From Croceicoccus mobilis (GTDB lineage: Bacteria; Pseudomonadota; Alphaproteobacteria; Sphingomonadales; Sphingomonadaceae), in the NCBI RefSeq assembly GCF_001661965.1, contig NZ_LYWZ01000022.1:620001-684000 (forward strand): a DNA stretch of 64,000 nucleotides. Direction: 5' to 3'. This document shows, one piece after another, positions 28,356 to 37,528 of this stretch (the stretch's first letter is position 1; each line of letters starts with the position of its first letter). The notes under the pieces are model-generated. The model was not told where the DNA came from. It was given only the letters and a program-made list of their open reading frames with translations, and did no database searches. A program made the position numbers and the translations under genes.

Positions 28356-29332
28356 CAGCCCTTCTCCTCGCTCATGCCGACGATATCGGGCTCTGGCCCG
28401 GTCTCAAGCAGATCGACCTGCGAATAAGGGCCGTCTTCCTCGATACCCAGCGGATCGGGATGGATCAGGAACTCGGTATCGGGGAAGCCGATATGCAGCT
28501 CGTCCTCGATCCGGTCCATCACGTCATGCGCATCCTTGACCGTCATGTTCGCATCAACCCAGACGTGGAACTGCGCGAAATCCTGATTGCCGCTGGTGCG
28601 GGTGCGCAGGTCGTGCACACCCTCCAGCCCCGGCGTGCCGCGCATCAGTTCCAAAAGCTTCTCGCGCTTTTCAATGGGCCATTCCTTGTCCATCAGATGG
28701 TCGACCGCCTCGCGGCTCGCCTGAAACGCATTCCACGCGAGCCAGCCAGCGATGCCCAGCGCGAATAGCGGGTCCGCTCCTGAAAACCCGATCCAGCGGT
28801 CCAGCGCCAGCGCGGCAATGACACCAAGGTTCAAAAGAATGTCCGACTGGTAATGCACATGATCGGTGCGGATCGCGACGCTGGAGGTATGGGCGATCAC
28901 GTAACGCTGCCACGCCAGCAGGGCGAGAGTCGCGACCAGCGCGATCACCGAAACGGCGATGCCGGTCTCCGCCTCTTCGGGCCGGACATTGCCCAGCCAT
29001 TGCGAAATCGCGCGCGCCGCAATGCCCACGGCGGATATCGAGATCAGGATCACCTGCACCAGCGCGGCCAGCGCCTCTGCCTTGCCATGGCCGAAACGGT
29101 GGTTGGCATCGGCGGGCTGCGATGCGACCCACACGCCGACCAATGTCGACAGGCTGGCGACAAGATCCAGCGCCGTATCGGCAAGGCTGCCCAGCATCGC
29201 CGCCGAATCGGTGACGATGGCTGCATAGATCTTCAGCCCCAGCAGCAGCACCGCGACGGAGATGCTGGCAAAGGCGGCGCTGCGCGTCAGGGCAGAGCGC
29301 CGGTCCGGATTATTGGTGGAGACGCTCGCCAT
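28355..29332 (-). CDS. Cation diffusion facilitator (FieF-like)
   Basis: 325 residues, divalent metal/proton antiporter of the inner membrane. Six membrane segments. Metal site: DSAAMLGSLADTALDLV in TM2 and HVHYQSDILLN in TM5, the D-x3-D / H-x3-D layout of Zn/Fe transporters. A C-terminal cytoplasmic metal-binding domain follows (about 215-300). The ATG at 29332 gives the normal length; the frame is open for 49 more codons upstream without membrane or family features. Confidence 0.9.
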   Translation of the reverse strand: MASVSTNNPDRRSALTRSAAFASISVAVLLLGLKIYAAIVTDSAAMLGSLADTALDLVASLSTLVGVWVASQPADANHRFGHGKAEALAALVQVILISISAVGIAARAISQWLGNVRPEEAETGIAVSVIALVATLALLAWQRYVIAHTSSVAIRTDHVHYQSDILLNLGVIAALALDRWIGFSGADPLFALGIAGWLAWNAFQASREAVDHLMDKEWPIEKREKLLELMRGTPGLEGVHDLRTRTSGNQDFAQFHVWVDANMTVKDAHDVMDRIEDELHIGFPDTEFLIHPDPLGIEEDGPYSQVDLLETGPEPDIVGMSEEKG

Positions 29333-29352
29333 GTTTGCGGTGTCTTTATGCC

Positions 29353-30048
29353 TTATGGATAGAGGAGGGTGCTGGCCCAATTGCTGCCAGCGCGAGTGAA
29401 GCGGCGACGTTCGTGCAGGCGGAACGGGCGGTCGTGCCAGAATTCGATCGCCTGCGGGACAAGGCGATAGCCGCCCCAATGCTGGGGCCGGGGCACATGC
29501 TTGCCCTCGTAACGCTTGCGCACTTCCTCGAACCGGTCGAGGAATTCGCGGCGGTCCGCAAGCGGGGCCGACTGGTCCGATGCATGCGCGCCCAGTTGCG
29601 AATCGCGGGCGCGGCTCGCGAAATACTTGTCGGCCTCTTCGGTGCTCACCGGCTCCAGCTGCCCCTCGATCCGGATCTGGCGGCGCAGCGATTTCCAGTG
29701 AAACAGCAGCGCGGCCTGCGGATTCGCGGCGATCTCGGAAGCCTTGCGGCTGGCCTGATTGGTGTAGAACACGAAACCCCCGCCCGGGCCCAGATCCGAA
29801 CCGTGACCTTTCAGCAGGACCATGCGCACGGACGGCGCGCAGCCGGGGCTGGCCGTCGCCAGCGCCATGGCGGTGGGATCGTTGATCTCATTCGCTTTTG
29901 CCTCGGCCAGCCATTCGTCGAACAGCATGAACGGATCGCTTACGGGGATCGCGTCTTCAGCCAGGAGTTCGGGTTCCAAGTCTTCGTCCTCACGGGGTTT
30001 GCGGCGCGTATGAACCATTCGCACGGGCCAGCTTTCAGATTCGATCAT
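29353..30048 (-). CDS. pdxH: Pyridoxamine 5'-phosphate oxidase
   Basis: FMN-dependent oxidation of pyridoxine/pyridoxamine phosphate to pyridoxal phosphate. Conserved stretches: NDPTAMALATASPGCAPSVR, FYTNQASRKASEI, LLFHWKSLRRQIRIEG, and the C-terminal HDRPFRLHERRRFTR. About 231 residues from the start chosen (30048). ATGs at 30072 and 30018 are alternatives; the core needs only residues after DAIPVSDPF, so the N-terminus is uncertain. It is followed 20 bases later by the CDF gene and may be cotranscribed with it. Confidence 0.93.
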   Translation of the reverse strand: MIESESWPVRMVHTRRKPREDEDLEPELLAEDAIPVSDPFMLFDEWLAEAKANEINDPTAMALATASPGCAPSVRMVLLKGHGSDLGPGGGFVFYTNQASRKASEIAANPQAALLFHWKSLRRQIRIEGQLEPVSTEEADKYFASRARDSQLGAHASDQSAPLADRREFLDRFEEVRKRYEGKHVPRPQHWGGYRLVPQAIEFWHDRPFRLHERRRFTRAGSNWASTLLYP

Positions 30049-30165
30049 AATAGGACAGCGCGCGATGCGCAAAGTGGCTTGGGTAAGCTTTTTTCATGCA
30101 ATCTGGCGTGCACATCATGCAACTGAGCGATTGCGAAGCCGCGCGCGGCACCCTAGCTATCACCC

Positions 30166-31155
30166 ATGGCTGACCCCTATTCCATTCTGGGCGTGGCGCG
30201 CGGCGCGAGCGAGCAGGACATCAAGTCCGCCTATCGCAAGCTGGCCAAGCAGTTCCACCCCGACGCCAACAAGGACAACCCCAAGGCCTCCGAGCGCTTC
30301 AGCGAGGTGACGCAGGCCTATGATCTGCTGTCCGACAAGGACAAGCGCGCCCGGTTCGACCGGGGCGAGATCGACATGGACGGCAATCCCAAGTCGCCCT
30401 TCGGCTATGGCCGGGGCGGGAGCGGCGGCCAGTATCGCGGCGGAGCGGGCGGCCCCTTTGGCGGCGGCATGGGCGGCGGCGGCGGGGGCCCCGACGATGT
30501 CGATCTGTCCGATTTATTCGAAGGCATATTCGGCGGCGGACAGCGCCGCCAGCGGCCCGGCGGCATGGGCGGCGGCGGCGACGACCCGTTCGGCGGTTTC
30601 GCCGGTGGCGGCTTTGGCGGACAGCGACGCCCGACCAAGGGCGCGAATGTCCAGTACCGCCTTGCCGTGCCGCTGACGGCGATTGCGAATCTCGAAAAGC
30701 AGCGCATAACCCTGTCCGATGGCAAGACCATCGACCTCAAGCTTCCGAACGGGGCCGAGGACGGCACGCAGATGCGCCTTGCGGGCAAGGGCGAGGCGGG
30801 GCCTGCGGGCAATGGCGATGCCATCGTCACCATCGTCGAACAGGCTCACCCCTTCTTCAGGCGCGACGGCGACGATGTGCGCCTCGACCTGCCGATCACG
30901 CTGGACGAGGCGGTCAATGGCGCCAAGGTCAAGGTCCCGACCACTTCGGGCGCGGTCATGCTGACCGTCGGTCCGGGCAGTTCATCGGGCAAAGTGCTCC
31001 GGCTGAAGGGCAAGGGCTTTACCCGCAAGGACGGCAGCCGCGGGGACCAGCTGGTCACGCTGGAGATCGATCTGCCCGACGATAGTTCGGAACTGGCCGA
31101 AAGGCTGAAGGGTTGGACCGACACGCGCAATATAAGGTCACGAATGGGCGTCTGA
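30166..31155 (+). CDS. DnaJ-like co-chaperone, type II (CbpA-like)
   Basis: 329 residues. J-domain at 1-65 with the HPD tripeptide in AKQFHPDANKDN, which stimulates DnaK ATPase. A long Gly/Phe-rich linker (about 80-155) follows, then the two-lobed substrate-binding C-terminal domain (VPLTAIANLEKQRITLSDG, ITLDEAVNGAKVKVPT). The CxxCxGxG zinc fingers of DnaJ itself are missing, hence type II. A GC-rich hairpin (31157-31173) without T-run follows the stop. Confidence 0.92.
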   Translation: MADPYSILGVARGASEQDIKSAYRKLAKQFHPDANKDNPKASERFSEVTQAYDLLSDKDKRARFDRGEIDMDGNPKSPFGYGRGGSGGQYRGGAGGPFGGGMGGGGGGPDDVDLSDLFEGIFGGGQRRQRPGGMGGGGDDPFGGFAGGGFGGQRRPTKGANVQYRLAVPLTAIANLEKQRITLSDGKTIDLKLPNGAEDGTQMRLAGKGEAGPAGNGDAIVTIVEQAHPFFRRDGDDVRLDLPITLDEAVNGAKVKVPTTSGAVMLTVGPGSSSGKVLRLKGKGFTRKDGSRGDQLVTLEIDLPDDSSELAERLKGWTDTRNIRSRMGV

Positions 31156-31214
31156 GCCGGTCGCATCGACCGGGCCGGGCGCATGCCGCCAGGAAAGGCT
31201 GAACCTGAACAGTT

Positions 31215-32225
31215 TTGGAAGAGGATGAAAACCTCAAGCCCGTCGGAGAGGCCCGCTCGAACCTGACGCCCGAGGCGCGCCGCCGCGCCGCGATGCAGCG
31301 CAAGCCTATCTCCCTGCATGCGGTGAAGCGGGAAATCGGTCCCGGCACCCGCGTATTCGCCGTGGCGAAACGCATGTGGATCGGCGTCTATCAGGACGGC
31401 TTCATCCACGCGGGCAATCTGGCCTATATGTCGATCCTCTCGCTGTTCCCCTTTTTCATCACGGGCGCAGCGATTTTCCAGCTGTTCGGCGAAGCGGATG
31501 AACGTACCGCCGCAATCAACGCGATTCTTCTGGCCGTGCCGCGCGTCGTCGCCGATGTGATCGAACCGGTCGCCCGCGATGTCGTCAGCGCGCGGACCGG
31601 ATGGCTGCTATGGGTCGGCGCCCTGTTCGGCCTGTGGACCGTGGGCAGCCTGATCGAGACGATCCGCGACATCCTGCACCGCGCCTATGGCACGCGGCCC
31701 ACGGCGAGCTTTGTCAAATATCGGCTGCTGTCGGCAGGGATCATCATCGGGGCGGTGCTGCTCCTGATGACCTCACTTGTGGCGCAATTCGCGATCTCCG
31801 CGGCGCAGGAAGTGATCGAGGCCTGGTTCCCGCAGGCCAATGCATGGGTCGGCCGGCTGGCGCTCTCGCGCTTTATCCCCGCGCTGGGCCTGTTCGGCTC
31901 GCTCTACCTGCTGTTCATCGCCTTGACCCCCAGCGCCTATCGCGCCCGCGAATATCCCAAATGGCCCGGCGCGGCGCTGGTCACGGGATGGTGGGTGCTG
32001 GTCACGGTATTGCTTCCGCCCACGTTGCGGACGCTTTTTTCCTATGATCTTACCTATGGCAGTCTTGCCGGCTTCATGATCGCCCTTTTCTTTTTCTGGC
32101 TTGTCGGGCTAGGGCTCGTCGTCGGAGCAGAGCTGAATGCCGCACTTGCGGAAACGCCCGAAGAGCGCGACATGATCGGCCGCGACGAGTACAACATCAA
32201 ACCAAAGGCGCCGCCCGAAGGGTAA
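31215..32225 (+). CDS. YihY/BrkB-family inner-membrane protein
   Basis: 336 residues with six membrane segments. The family pattern is clear: GVYQDGFIHAGNLAYMSILSL starting the hydrophobic core (split around residues 57-76), VGALFGLWTVGSLIETIRDI, and PKWPGAALVTGWWVLVT. The family was once called ribonuclease BN in error; its function is unknown. The start is uncertain: TTG at 31215 extends the N-terminus; an in-frame ATG at 31293 is the alternative. It lies 25 bases before fabI. Confidence 0.85.
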   Translation: MEEDENLKPVGEARSNLTPEARRRAAMQRKPISLHAVKREIGPGTRVFAVAKRMWIGVYQDGFIHAGNLAYMSILSLFPFFITGAAIFQLFGEADERTAAINAILLAVPRVVADVIEPVARDVVSARTGWLLWVGALFGLWTVGSLIETIRDILHRAYGTRPTASFVKYRLLSAGIIIGAVLLLMTSLVAQFAISAAQEVIEAWFPQANAWVGRLALSRFIPALGLFGSLYLLFIALTPSAYRAREYPKWPGAALVTGWWVLVTVLLPPTLRTLFSYDLTYGSLAGFMIALFFFWLVGLGLVVGAELNAALAETPEERDMIGRDEYNIKPKAPPEG

Positions 32226-32250
32226 GGCCCTCGCAGGAAGTTCGAGACAC

Positions 32251-33093
32251 ATGACCGATTCAGCCGAAACCGCACCAGCCAGCGCGATTCAGGGCAATCT
32301 GATGCAGGGCAAGCGGGGCCTGATCATGGGGCTGGCCAACGACAAGTCGCTGGCGTGGGGCATTTCCAAGGCCCTTGCCGCGCAGGGGGCCAGCCTTGCC
32401 TTCTCCTATCAGGGCGAGGCGCTGGCAAAGCGCGTGCGTCCGCTGGCCGCCAGCCTTGGCAGCGAATTGCTGATCGAATGCGACGTTTCGACCGAAGCGG
32501 GCGTCGATGCCGCGTTCGAAGAGCTGAAGAAGGAATGGGACACGATCGATTTCGTCGTCCACGCCATCGGCTTTTCCGACAAGAGCGAACTGCGCGGCAA
32601 ATATGTCGACACCAGCCTCGACAATTTCCTGATGACGATGAATATCTCGGCCTTCTCGCTGGTCGCGGTAACGAAGCGCGCCCGCGCGATGATGCCGAAT
32701 GGCGGATCGATCCTGACGCTTTCCTATTACGGCGCGGAAAAGGTCGTGCCGCATTACAACGTCATGGGTGTTGCCAAGGCCGCGCTCGAAACCTCGGTGC
32801 GCTATCTTGCCAATGATCTTGGTCCCGAAGCCATTCGCGTCAACGCGATCTCGGCTGGCCCGATCAAGACACTGGCCGCGAGCGGGATCGGTGATTTCCG
32901 CTACATCCTGAAATGGAACGAGCTGAACTCGCCGCTGCGCCGCAATGTCACCATCGACGATGTCGGCGGCTCGGCGCTTTATCTCCTGTCCGATCTCGCC
33001 TCGGGCGTGACGGGTGAGGTGCACCATGTCGACGCCGGCTACCACCTCGTCGGGATGAAGCAGGAAGACGCCCCCGATATCGCCCTCTCCTGA
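32251..33093 (+). CDS. fabI: Enoyl-[acyl-carrier-protein] reductase (NADH)
   Basis: Last step of the fatty-acid elongation cycle; 280 residues, SDR fold. Cofactor motif GLANDKSLAWGISKAL, and the FabI catalytic triad Tyr and Lys in LSYYGAEKVVPHYNVMGVAKA (Y-x6-Y-x6-K type, quoted over two parts: LSYYGAEKVV and NVMGVAKAALE). ISAGPIKTLAASGI is the substrate loop. A family-typical C-terminus ends the protein. It is the last housekeeping gene before the polysaccharide locus. Confidence 0.95.
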   Translation: MTDSAETAPASAIQGNLMQGKRGLIMGLANDKSLAWGISKALAAQGASLAFSYQGEALAKRVRPLAASLGSELLIECDVSTEAGVDAAFEELKKEWDTIDFVVHAIGFSDKSELRGKYVDTSLDNFLMTMNISAFSLVAVTKRARAMMPNGGSILTLSYYGAEKVVPHYNVMGVAKAALETSVRYLANDLGPEAIRVNAISAGPIKTLAASGIGDFRYILKWNELNSPLRRNVTIDDVGGSALYLLSDLASGVTGEVHHVDAGYHLVGMKQEDAPDIALS

Positions 33094-33276
33094 CGCCTCG
33101 CGCGCGGGCCCGCACGGGTTCTGCATCGTCCCCTGCGACGAAACGGTTCATCGCTCTGCGGCCAAGCTTGCTTGACCTCACCATGTCGATGTTTCAATGA
33201 ATTACGCTGCATGCGCGAGAGGGATCGCGCGGCCTATCGGGGAGCGGTCGGACACGACCGAATTTGGAGGATCTTC

Positions 33277-33978
33277 GTGAATCGCAAATGGTTGCCGGCA
33301 GCGGCAGTCCTCTTCGCTCTGGCTGGATGCGCATCCGGTTACGAACCGATTGATTCGGTCCCGTCGCAAGGCGAAGCCTATGCGCTGATGGACCAGGCAG
33401 CTCAGGCCGAGGCCGAGGCCCCCTATCGCATCGGTCCGGACGATACGATCCGCATCGACACTTTCTTCGAACCCGAACTCTCGGTCGAGGCGGTCAAGGT
33501 CGATCGCTCGGGCCAGATCGGCGTTCCGGGCATCGGTTCGATGACCGTCAAGGGACTGACCACAAAGGAGCTGGCCACCCAGATCGAGGACCAGTTCCGC
33601 GGTCGCCTGCTCGAACGCCCTCAAGTTGCGGTTTCGGTCGTGGATTCGGCCGATCGCAAGGTGGTCGTCACCGGACAGGTCAATTACTCGGGCGTTTTCG
33701 AGATCCGCAACAGCACGACGCTGCTGGAAGCCATCGCCCTCGCCCGCGGCGAAAACGAAGTCGCCAAGATGGACGAAGTCATCATCTTCCGCACGATCGA
33801 CGGGCAGCGCATGGCCGCCCGCTTCGACGTCAACGCGATCCGGTCGGGCGCGATGGAAGACCCCAGGATCCTGGGCAATGACCTCGTTGTCGTCGGCTTC
33901 TCCGAAGCCAAGTCGATCTGGCGCGACATTCGCCAGATCGTGCCCGTGTTTGCCGTGTTCCGGCCGCTCTACAGTTGA
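33277..33978 (+). CDS. Polysaccharide export lipoprotein (Wza/OPX family)
   Basis: 233 residues. The GTG at 33277 follows a strong GGAGG (six bases away) and begins a signal peptide with lipobox LAGC (Cys 18). Poly_export domain: YRIGPDDTIRIDTFFEPELS to about residue 130; one SLBB domain: VVVTGQVNYSGVFEIR to about 190. It is shorter than E. coli Wza (about 379), as for OPX proteins lacking the C-terminal helix barrel. It opens the exopolysaccharide locus; a possible -35 TTGACC lies at 33172-33177 with no convincing -10. Confidence 0.92.
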   Translation: MNRKWLPAAAVLFALAGCASGYEPIDSVPSQGEAYALMDQAAQAEAEAPYRIGPDDTIRIDTFFEPELSVEAVKVDRSGQIGVPGIGSMTVKGLTTKELATQIEDQFRGRLLERPQVAVSVVDSADRKVVVTGQVNYSGVFEIRNSTTLLEAIALARGENEVAKMDEVIIFRTIDGQRMAARFDVNAIRSGAMEDPRILGNDLVVVGFSEAKSIWRDIRQIVPVFAVFRPLYS

Positions 33979-34001
33979 TCCGGTCGGAAGGGAACGAACC
34001 G

Positions 34002-36206
34002 ATGAATACCCAGGCACCGATCGCGAACGGCCCCGATCCCCGCGAATTCGCAGAGGATGACCGCTATTCGAGCGCCGACGAACGGCTGAGCGCAATGTCG
34101 CAGGGCGAGCTTGACCTGCGGGACATTCGCGCAGCGGTCTATCGCAATCGCTGGATGATCGGTGGCATCACGGCCCTTGGCATCATCATCGGGCTGCTGA
34201 TCGCGCTGCTCTCCACCTCGGTCTACCGCGCCACCACGACCCTGCAGATCGATCAGCAGGGGCCGGAAGTGCTGGGCTCCGAAGCCGATGACACCACCGG
34301 TCAGAACATCGACAGCGAAGTCTATCTTGCCACCCAGATCGAGGTGATGAAGAGCGAATCCCTGGCCGACAGGGTCGCACGGTCGCTCAATTTCTATCAG
34401 GACCCGAGCTTTTTCGAGGACATGGATGTCGATGTCCCCGATGGCGAGCCGGGTTCGCGCGGGTGGCAGCGCGCCGTGATCGGTCTGTTGCAGGAACGGC
34501 TCACGATCGAGCCGACCCAGGGAACGCGGCTTGTCGATGTCAGCTTCGACAGCCCGTCGCCGCGCCAGGCGGCGAAGATCACCAACGCCTTTGCCGAAGA
34601 ATTCATCGCCAGCACTCTGCAGCGCCGCTTCGACATGTCGGCCTATTCGCGCGATTTCCTGCGCGAGCAGCTGGGCCAGACGCGCGAGCGGCTCGAGGCG
34701 AGCGAGCGTGAGCTGATCGATTATGCCCGCCGTACCGGCATCACCAATCTCGACGAGAACGGCGAGGGCGATGGCAAGGGGCAGACGCTGACCGGTTCGA
34801 ACCTTGCCGCGCTCAACTCCGCCTATGCGACGGCCCAGACCGATCGCATCCTTGCCCAGCAGAAATGGGAACAGGCAAGCAAGATCGCGCTGATGAGCCT
34901 GCCTGAAGTGCTGGCAAATCCGGCCATCCAGTCCCTGCAGGCCCAGCGGGCGCAGGCCGAAGCCGAACTCGAAGGCGAGCGCGACCGGCACAGCCCCGGA
35001 TACCCCACCGTCAGGCAGCTCGAGGCCAAGCTGGCCGCGCTCGACAAGCAGATCCAGTCGCAGGCGCAGCAGATCCGCAATTCGATCCGCGACAATTACC
35101 AGCTTGCCGTCCAGCAGGAAAACGGGCTGCAGGCCAATGTGCGCGAATTGCAGGGTGCCGCGCTGGGCGAACAGAGCCGCGGCGTGCAGCTGACCATCCT
35201 GCAGCGCGAAGCCGACACCAACAGGGCGCTATACGACGCACTGCTGCAGCGTTTCCGCGAGCTGAATGCAGCCGCCGGCATCACCGCGAACAATATCCTC
35301 ATCATCGACCGTGCGCAGGTTCCGGTACGCCCGATCTGGCCGAGCCCGCTGATCAACGCCTTCCTTGGCGCGATCCTCGGTTTCGCGCTTGCGGCCGCGC
35401 TCGCCTTCGCCCGTGAAAAGCTGGACGACTCGATCCGCGCACCCGAGGATATCGAGCGCAAGCTCGGCCTTCCCCTGCTCGGCATCACGCCCAAGCCGGA
35501 CAGTTCGGCCAATATCGACGAGGAGCTGCTCGATCCCCATTCGTCGATGTCGGAATCGATCTATGCGCTTCGCACGGGTCTCGAACTGTCGACACGTGAT
35601 GGCGTGCCGCAGACCCTGCTGGTCACCTCGACCCGGCCCGCGGAAGGCAAGTCGACGACCTCGCAGGCGCTGGCGCGCGAATTCGCGCAATCGGGTCGCC
35701 GCACCGTGCTGGTCGATGCCGATCTTCGCCGCCCGTCGGTCCATCACAATTTCGGCATCGACAACAAGCTCGGCTTCTCGACCCTGCTGACCAGCCCCGC
35801 GCTGGTGCCGGGTGCAATTCACAAGACCGATATCGAGAATCTTTCGATCATCCCCAGCGGACCCATCCCGCCGAGCCCGCCGCGCCTGCTGAACCATGAA
35901 ACCCTGCACCGCATCTTTGGCGAGCTTTCGAAGGACTTCGACCTCATCGTGCTGGACGCTCCACCGGTCCTCGGCCTTGCCGATGCGCCCCAGCTGGCAG
36001 CGGCAGTCGATGGCGCGCTTTACGTTGTCGAAGCGAGCAGCGGATCGCAGGGCCAGACCAAGACGGCCCTTCGCCGCCTGCTGTCCGCGGGTGTCAACGT
36101 GATAGGCGCGGTGCTGACCAAGTATGATTTCCGCCGCGTCGGATACGGCGATTACGGCTATAATGAATATTACAATTACGGCGGGCAGGAGCGCCACGGC
36201 GGTTAA
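34002..36206 (+). CDS. Chain-length regulator fused to bacterial tyrosine kinase (Wzc type)
   Basis: 734 residues. The Wzz domain has a membrane segment at about 50-72, a long periplasmic coiled coil to about 440, and a second membrane segment at about 450-475. The cytoplasmic BY-kinase has Walker A near residue 545 (TRPAEGKSTTSQAL), Walker A' (VLVDADLRRPSVH) and Walker B (DLIVLDAPPVLGL, about 647). The last 27 residues hold seven tyrosines, the autophosphorylation cluster. It controls polymer length and export together with the Wza-like protein 23 bases upstream. Confidence 0.94.
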   Translation: MNTQAPIANGPDPREFAEDDRYSSADERLSAMSQGELDLRDIRAAVYRNRWMIGGITALGIIIGLLIALLSTSVYRATTTLQIDQQGPEVLGSEADDTTGQNIDSEVYLATQIEVMKSESLADRVARSLNFYQDPSFFEDMDVDVPDGEPGSRGWQRAVIGLLQERLTIEPTQGTRLVDVSFDSPSPRQAAKITNAFAEEFIASTLQRRFDMSAYSRDFLREQLGQTRERLEASERELIDYARRTGITNLDENGEGDGKGQTLTGSNLAALNSAYATAQTDRILAQQKWEQASKIALMSLPEVLANPAIQSLQAQRAQAEAELEGERDRHSPGYPTVRQLEAKLAALDKQIQSQAQQIRNSIRDNYQLAVQQENGLQANVRELQGAALGEQSRGVQLTILQREADTNRALYDALLQRFRELNAAAGITANNILIIDRAQVPVRPIWPSPLINAFLGAILGFALAAALAFAREKLDDSIRAPEDIERKLGLPLLGITPKPDSSANIDEELLDPHSSMSESIYALRTGLELSTRDGVPQTLLVTSTRPAEGKSTTSQALAREFAQSGRRTVLVDADLRRPSVHHNFGIDNKLGFSTLLTSPALVPGAIHKTDIENLSIIPSGPIPPSPPRLLNHETLHRIFGELSKDFDLIVLDAPPVLGLADAPQLAAAVDGALYVVEASSGSQGQTKTALRRLLSAGVNVIGAVLTKYDFRRVGYGDYGYNEYYNYGGQERHGG

Positions 36207-36211
36207 GGCCA

Positions 36212-37528
36212 ATGGCTCAGAGCGCTAACCCTGCCTTTGCCCAACGCCGCGCCCTGCCGGCCCGAAAGGCCGGAGCCGAGCGCAGCAGTGCATTGGCCGT
36301 CAATGGCATCGTCTGGGTTTTCTTCCTCGCGCTGATACTCACCAATCTGGTGTTCCCCAAGGGTGGTACGTTCATCTACGGCCTGCCCATCACCTGGGGC
36401 TATCTCGCCATCTGCGCGGCCGCTCCACTGGGGCTCATCGGCCTCGTGCGGCGTTCCGACATATCGCTGGCACCGCTGGTCCAGGCACTATGCTTCTTTC
36501 TGCCGATCGCGCTGCTGATCTTCTACAAGGCCAAGATGTATTCGCTGCCGGGCAGCGAGTGGCTGCCGCTTGCCGTGCTGTTCGGCGTTTTCCCGGTCGC
36601 GATCCTGGGCATCATGACGCCCTATCTCGAACAGATAAGGGCGCAGGATATCGCCCGGGCCGTCAGGCTTGGCATTCGCTTTCTGCTGATCTGGGGGCTG
36701 ATGAATTTCGTCCTCTTCATCATCGCGCGCAAATTCATCGAGATCCCCTATATCACGGTGAACGGCCAGGAAGTCGGGATGACGCTGGGCAAGAACAATC
36801 TGCGCGGCTCTCTCATGAAATTCGTGTCGACGTATAATAACGGCAATATCTTCGGGACCTGCATGGTGATGCTTGCCCCGATCTATTTTCACTTCGAAAA
36901 AAAGAAGCTCTGGCTGGGCCTCTTCATCGTTGCCGTGCTCTGCACTCTCAGCCGCTCGGCTTGGTTCGGGCTGGCCGCGACCCTGATGCTGATGGGCATC
37001 ATGGGGCAGATCCGGATCAACCGGCTCAGGGTCTGGCTGCTCGCCGGCTTTGCCTTCTGCATCCTCATTGCCGTGCTGCCCCTGCTGGGCTGGTCGGGGC
37101 TGGACGATGTGTTCGACACCCAGCTTGGCGGACGGATCCGTTACCTGGTCAAACTCGAATTGAACTTTACCGGTGCCGAGCAGATCGCGATTCCCGAAAT
37201 CCTGTATTTCGGCCTGCTTTACAGCTTCGGCATGATCGGCTTTCTCATCGCCATGGGCGGATTCCTCTATGGCATCTTCTATGGTGCGATGCGCTGGACC
37301 ATCCTTTCGCCGATGCGGCGTGCGGCGGTCCTTGGTGCGGTCGGCTATCTCATCATGGCGGCCATGGATGGCGCATTCCTGTTTCCGCCGGTTTTCCCGC
37401 TATTCCTCTTCGTGAACGCGCTCATCTATCGCCGCGGCCTCAGGGAAACGACCGCTGGCCTCGCGCGAAATGCGTCCTCGGTGGCTCGGATGCGCCGTCG
37501 CCCGCCATCCCCGGCATATCCGGCATGA
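36212..37528 (+). CDS. O-antigen polymerase/ligase-like membrane protein
   Basis: 438 residues with about ten to twelve hydrophobic segments and one larger periplasmic loop in the second half, the general shape of Wzy/WaaL proteins. No strict motif exists for the family. Position next to the Wzc-like gene (five bases) and before a glycosyltransferase points to Wzy polymerase. Its stop overlaps the next gene (ATGA). A second protein of this class lies at 44009. Confidence 0.8.
   Translation: MAQSANPAFAQRRALPARKAGAERSSALAVNGIVWVFFLALILTNLVFPKGGTFIYGLPITWGYLAICAAAPLGLIGLVRRSDISLAPLVQALCFFLPIALLIFYKAKMYSLPGSEWLPLAVLFGVFPVAILGIMTPYLEQIRAQDIARAVRLGIRFLLIWGLMNFVLFIIARKFIEIPYITVNGQEVGMTLGKNNLRGSLMKFVSTYNNGNIFGTCMVMLAPIYFHFEKKKLWLGLFIVAVLCTLSRSAWFGLAATLMLMGIMGQIRINRLRVWLLAGFAFCILIAVLPLLGWSGLDDVFDTQLGGRIRYLVKLELNFTGAEQIAIPEILYFGLLYSFGMIGFLIAMGGFLYGIFYGAMRWTILSPMRRAAVLGAVGYLIMAAMDGAFLFPPVFPLFLFVNALIYRRGLRETTAGLARNASSVARMRRRPPSPAYPA

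Noticed and set aside
31157-31173. Stem-loop after the DnaJ-like gene as a terminator
   Set aside because: CCGGTC/GACCGG stem with a 5-base loop but no T-run; kept only as a remark.
36961-37524. Long N-terminal extension of the GT4 glycosyltransferase frame into the polymerase gene
   Set aside because: The extension is out of frame with the polymerase and has no homology; the ATG at 37525 begins the GT-B fold.
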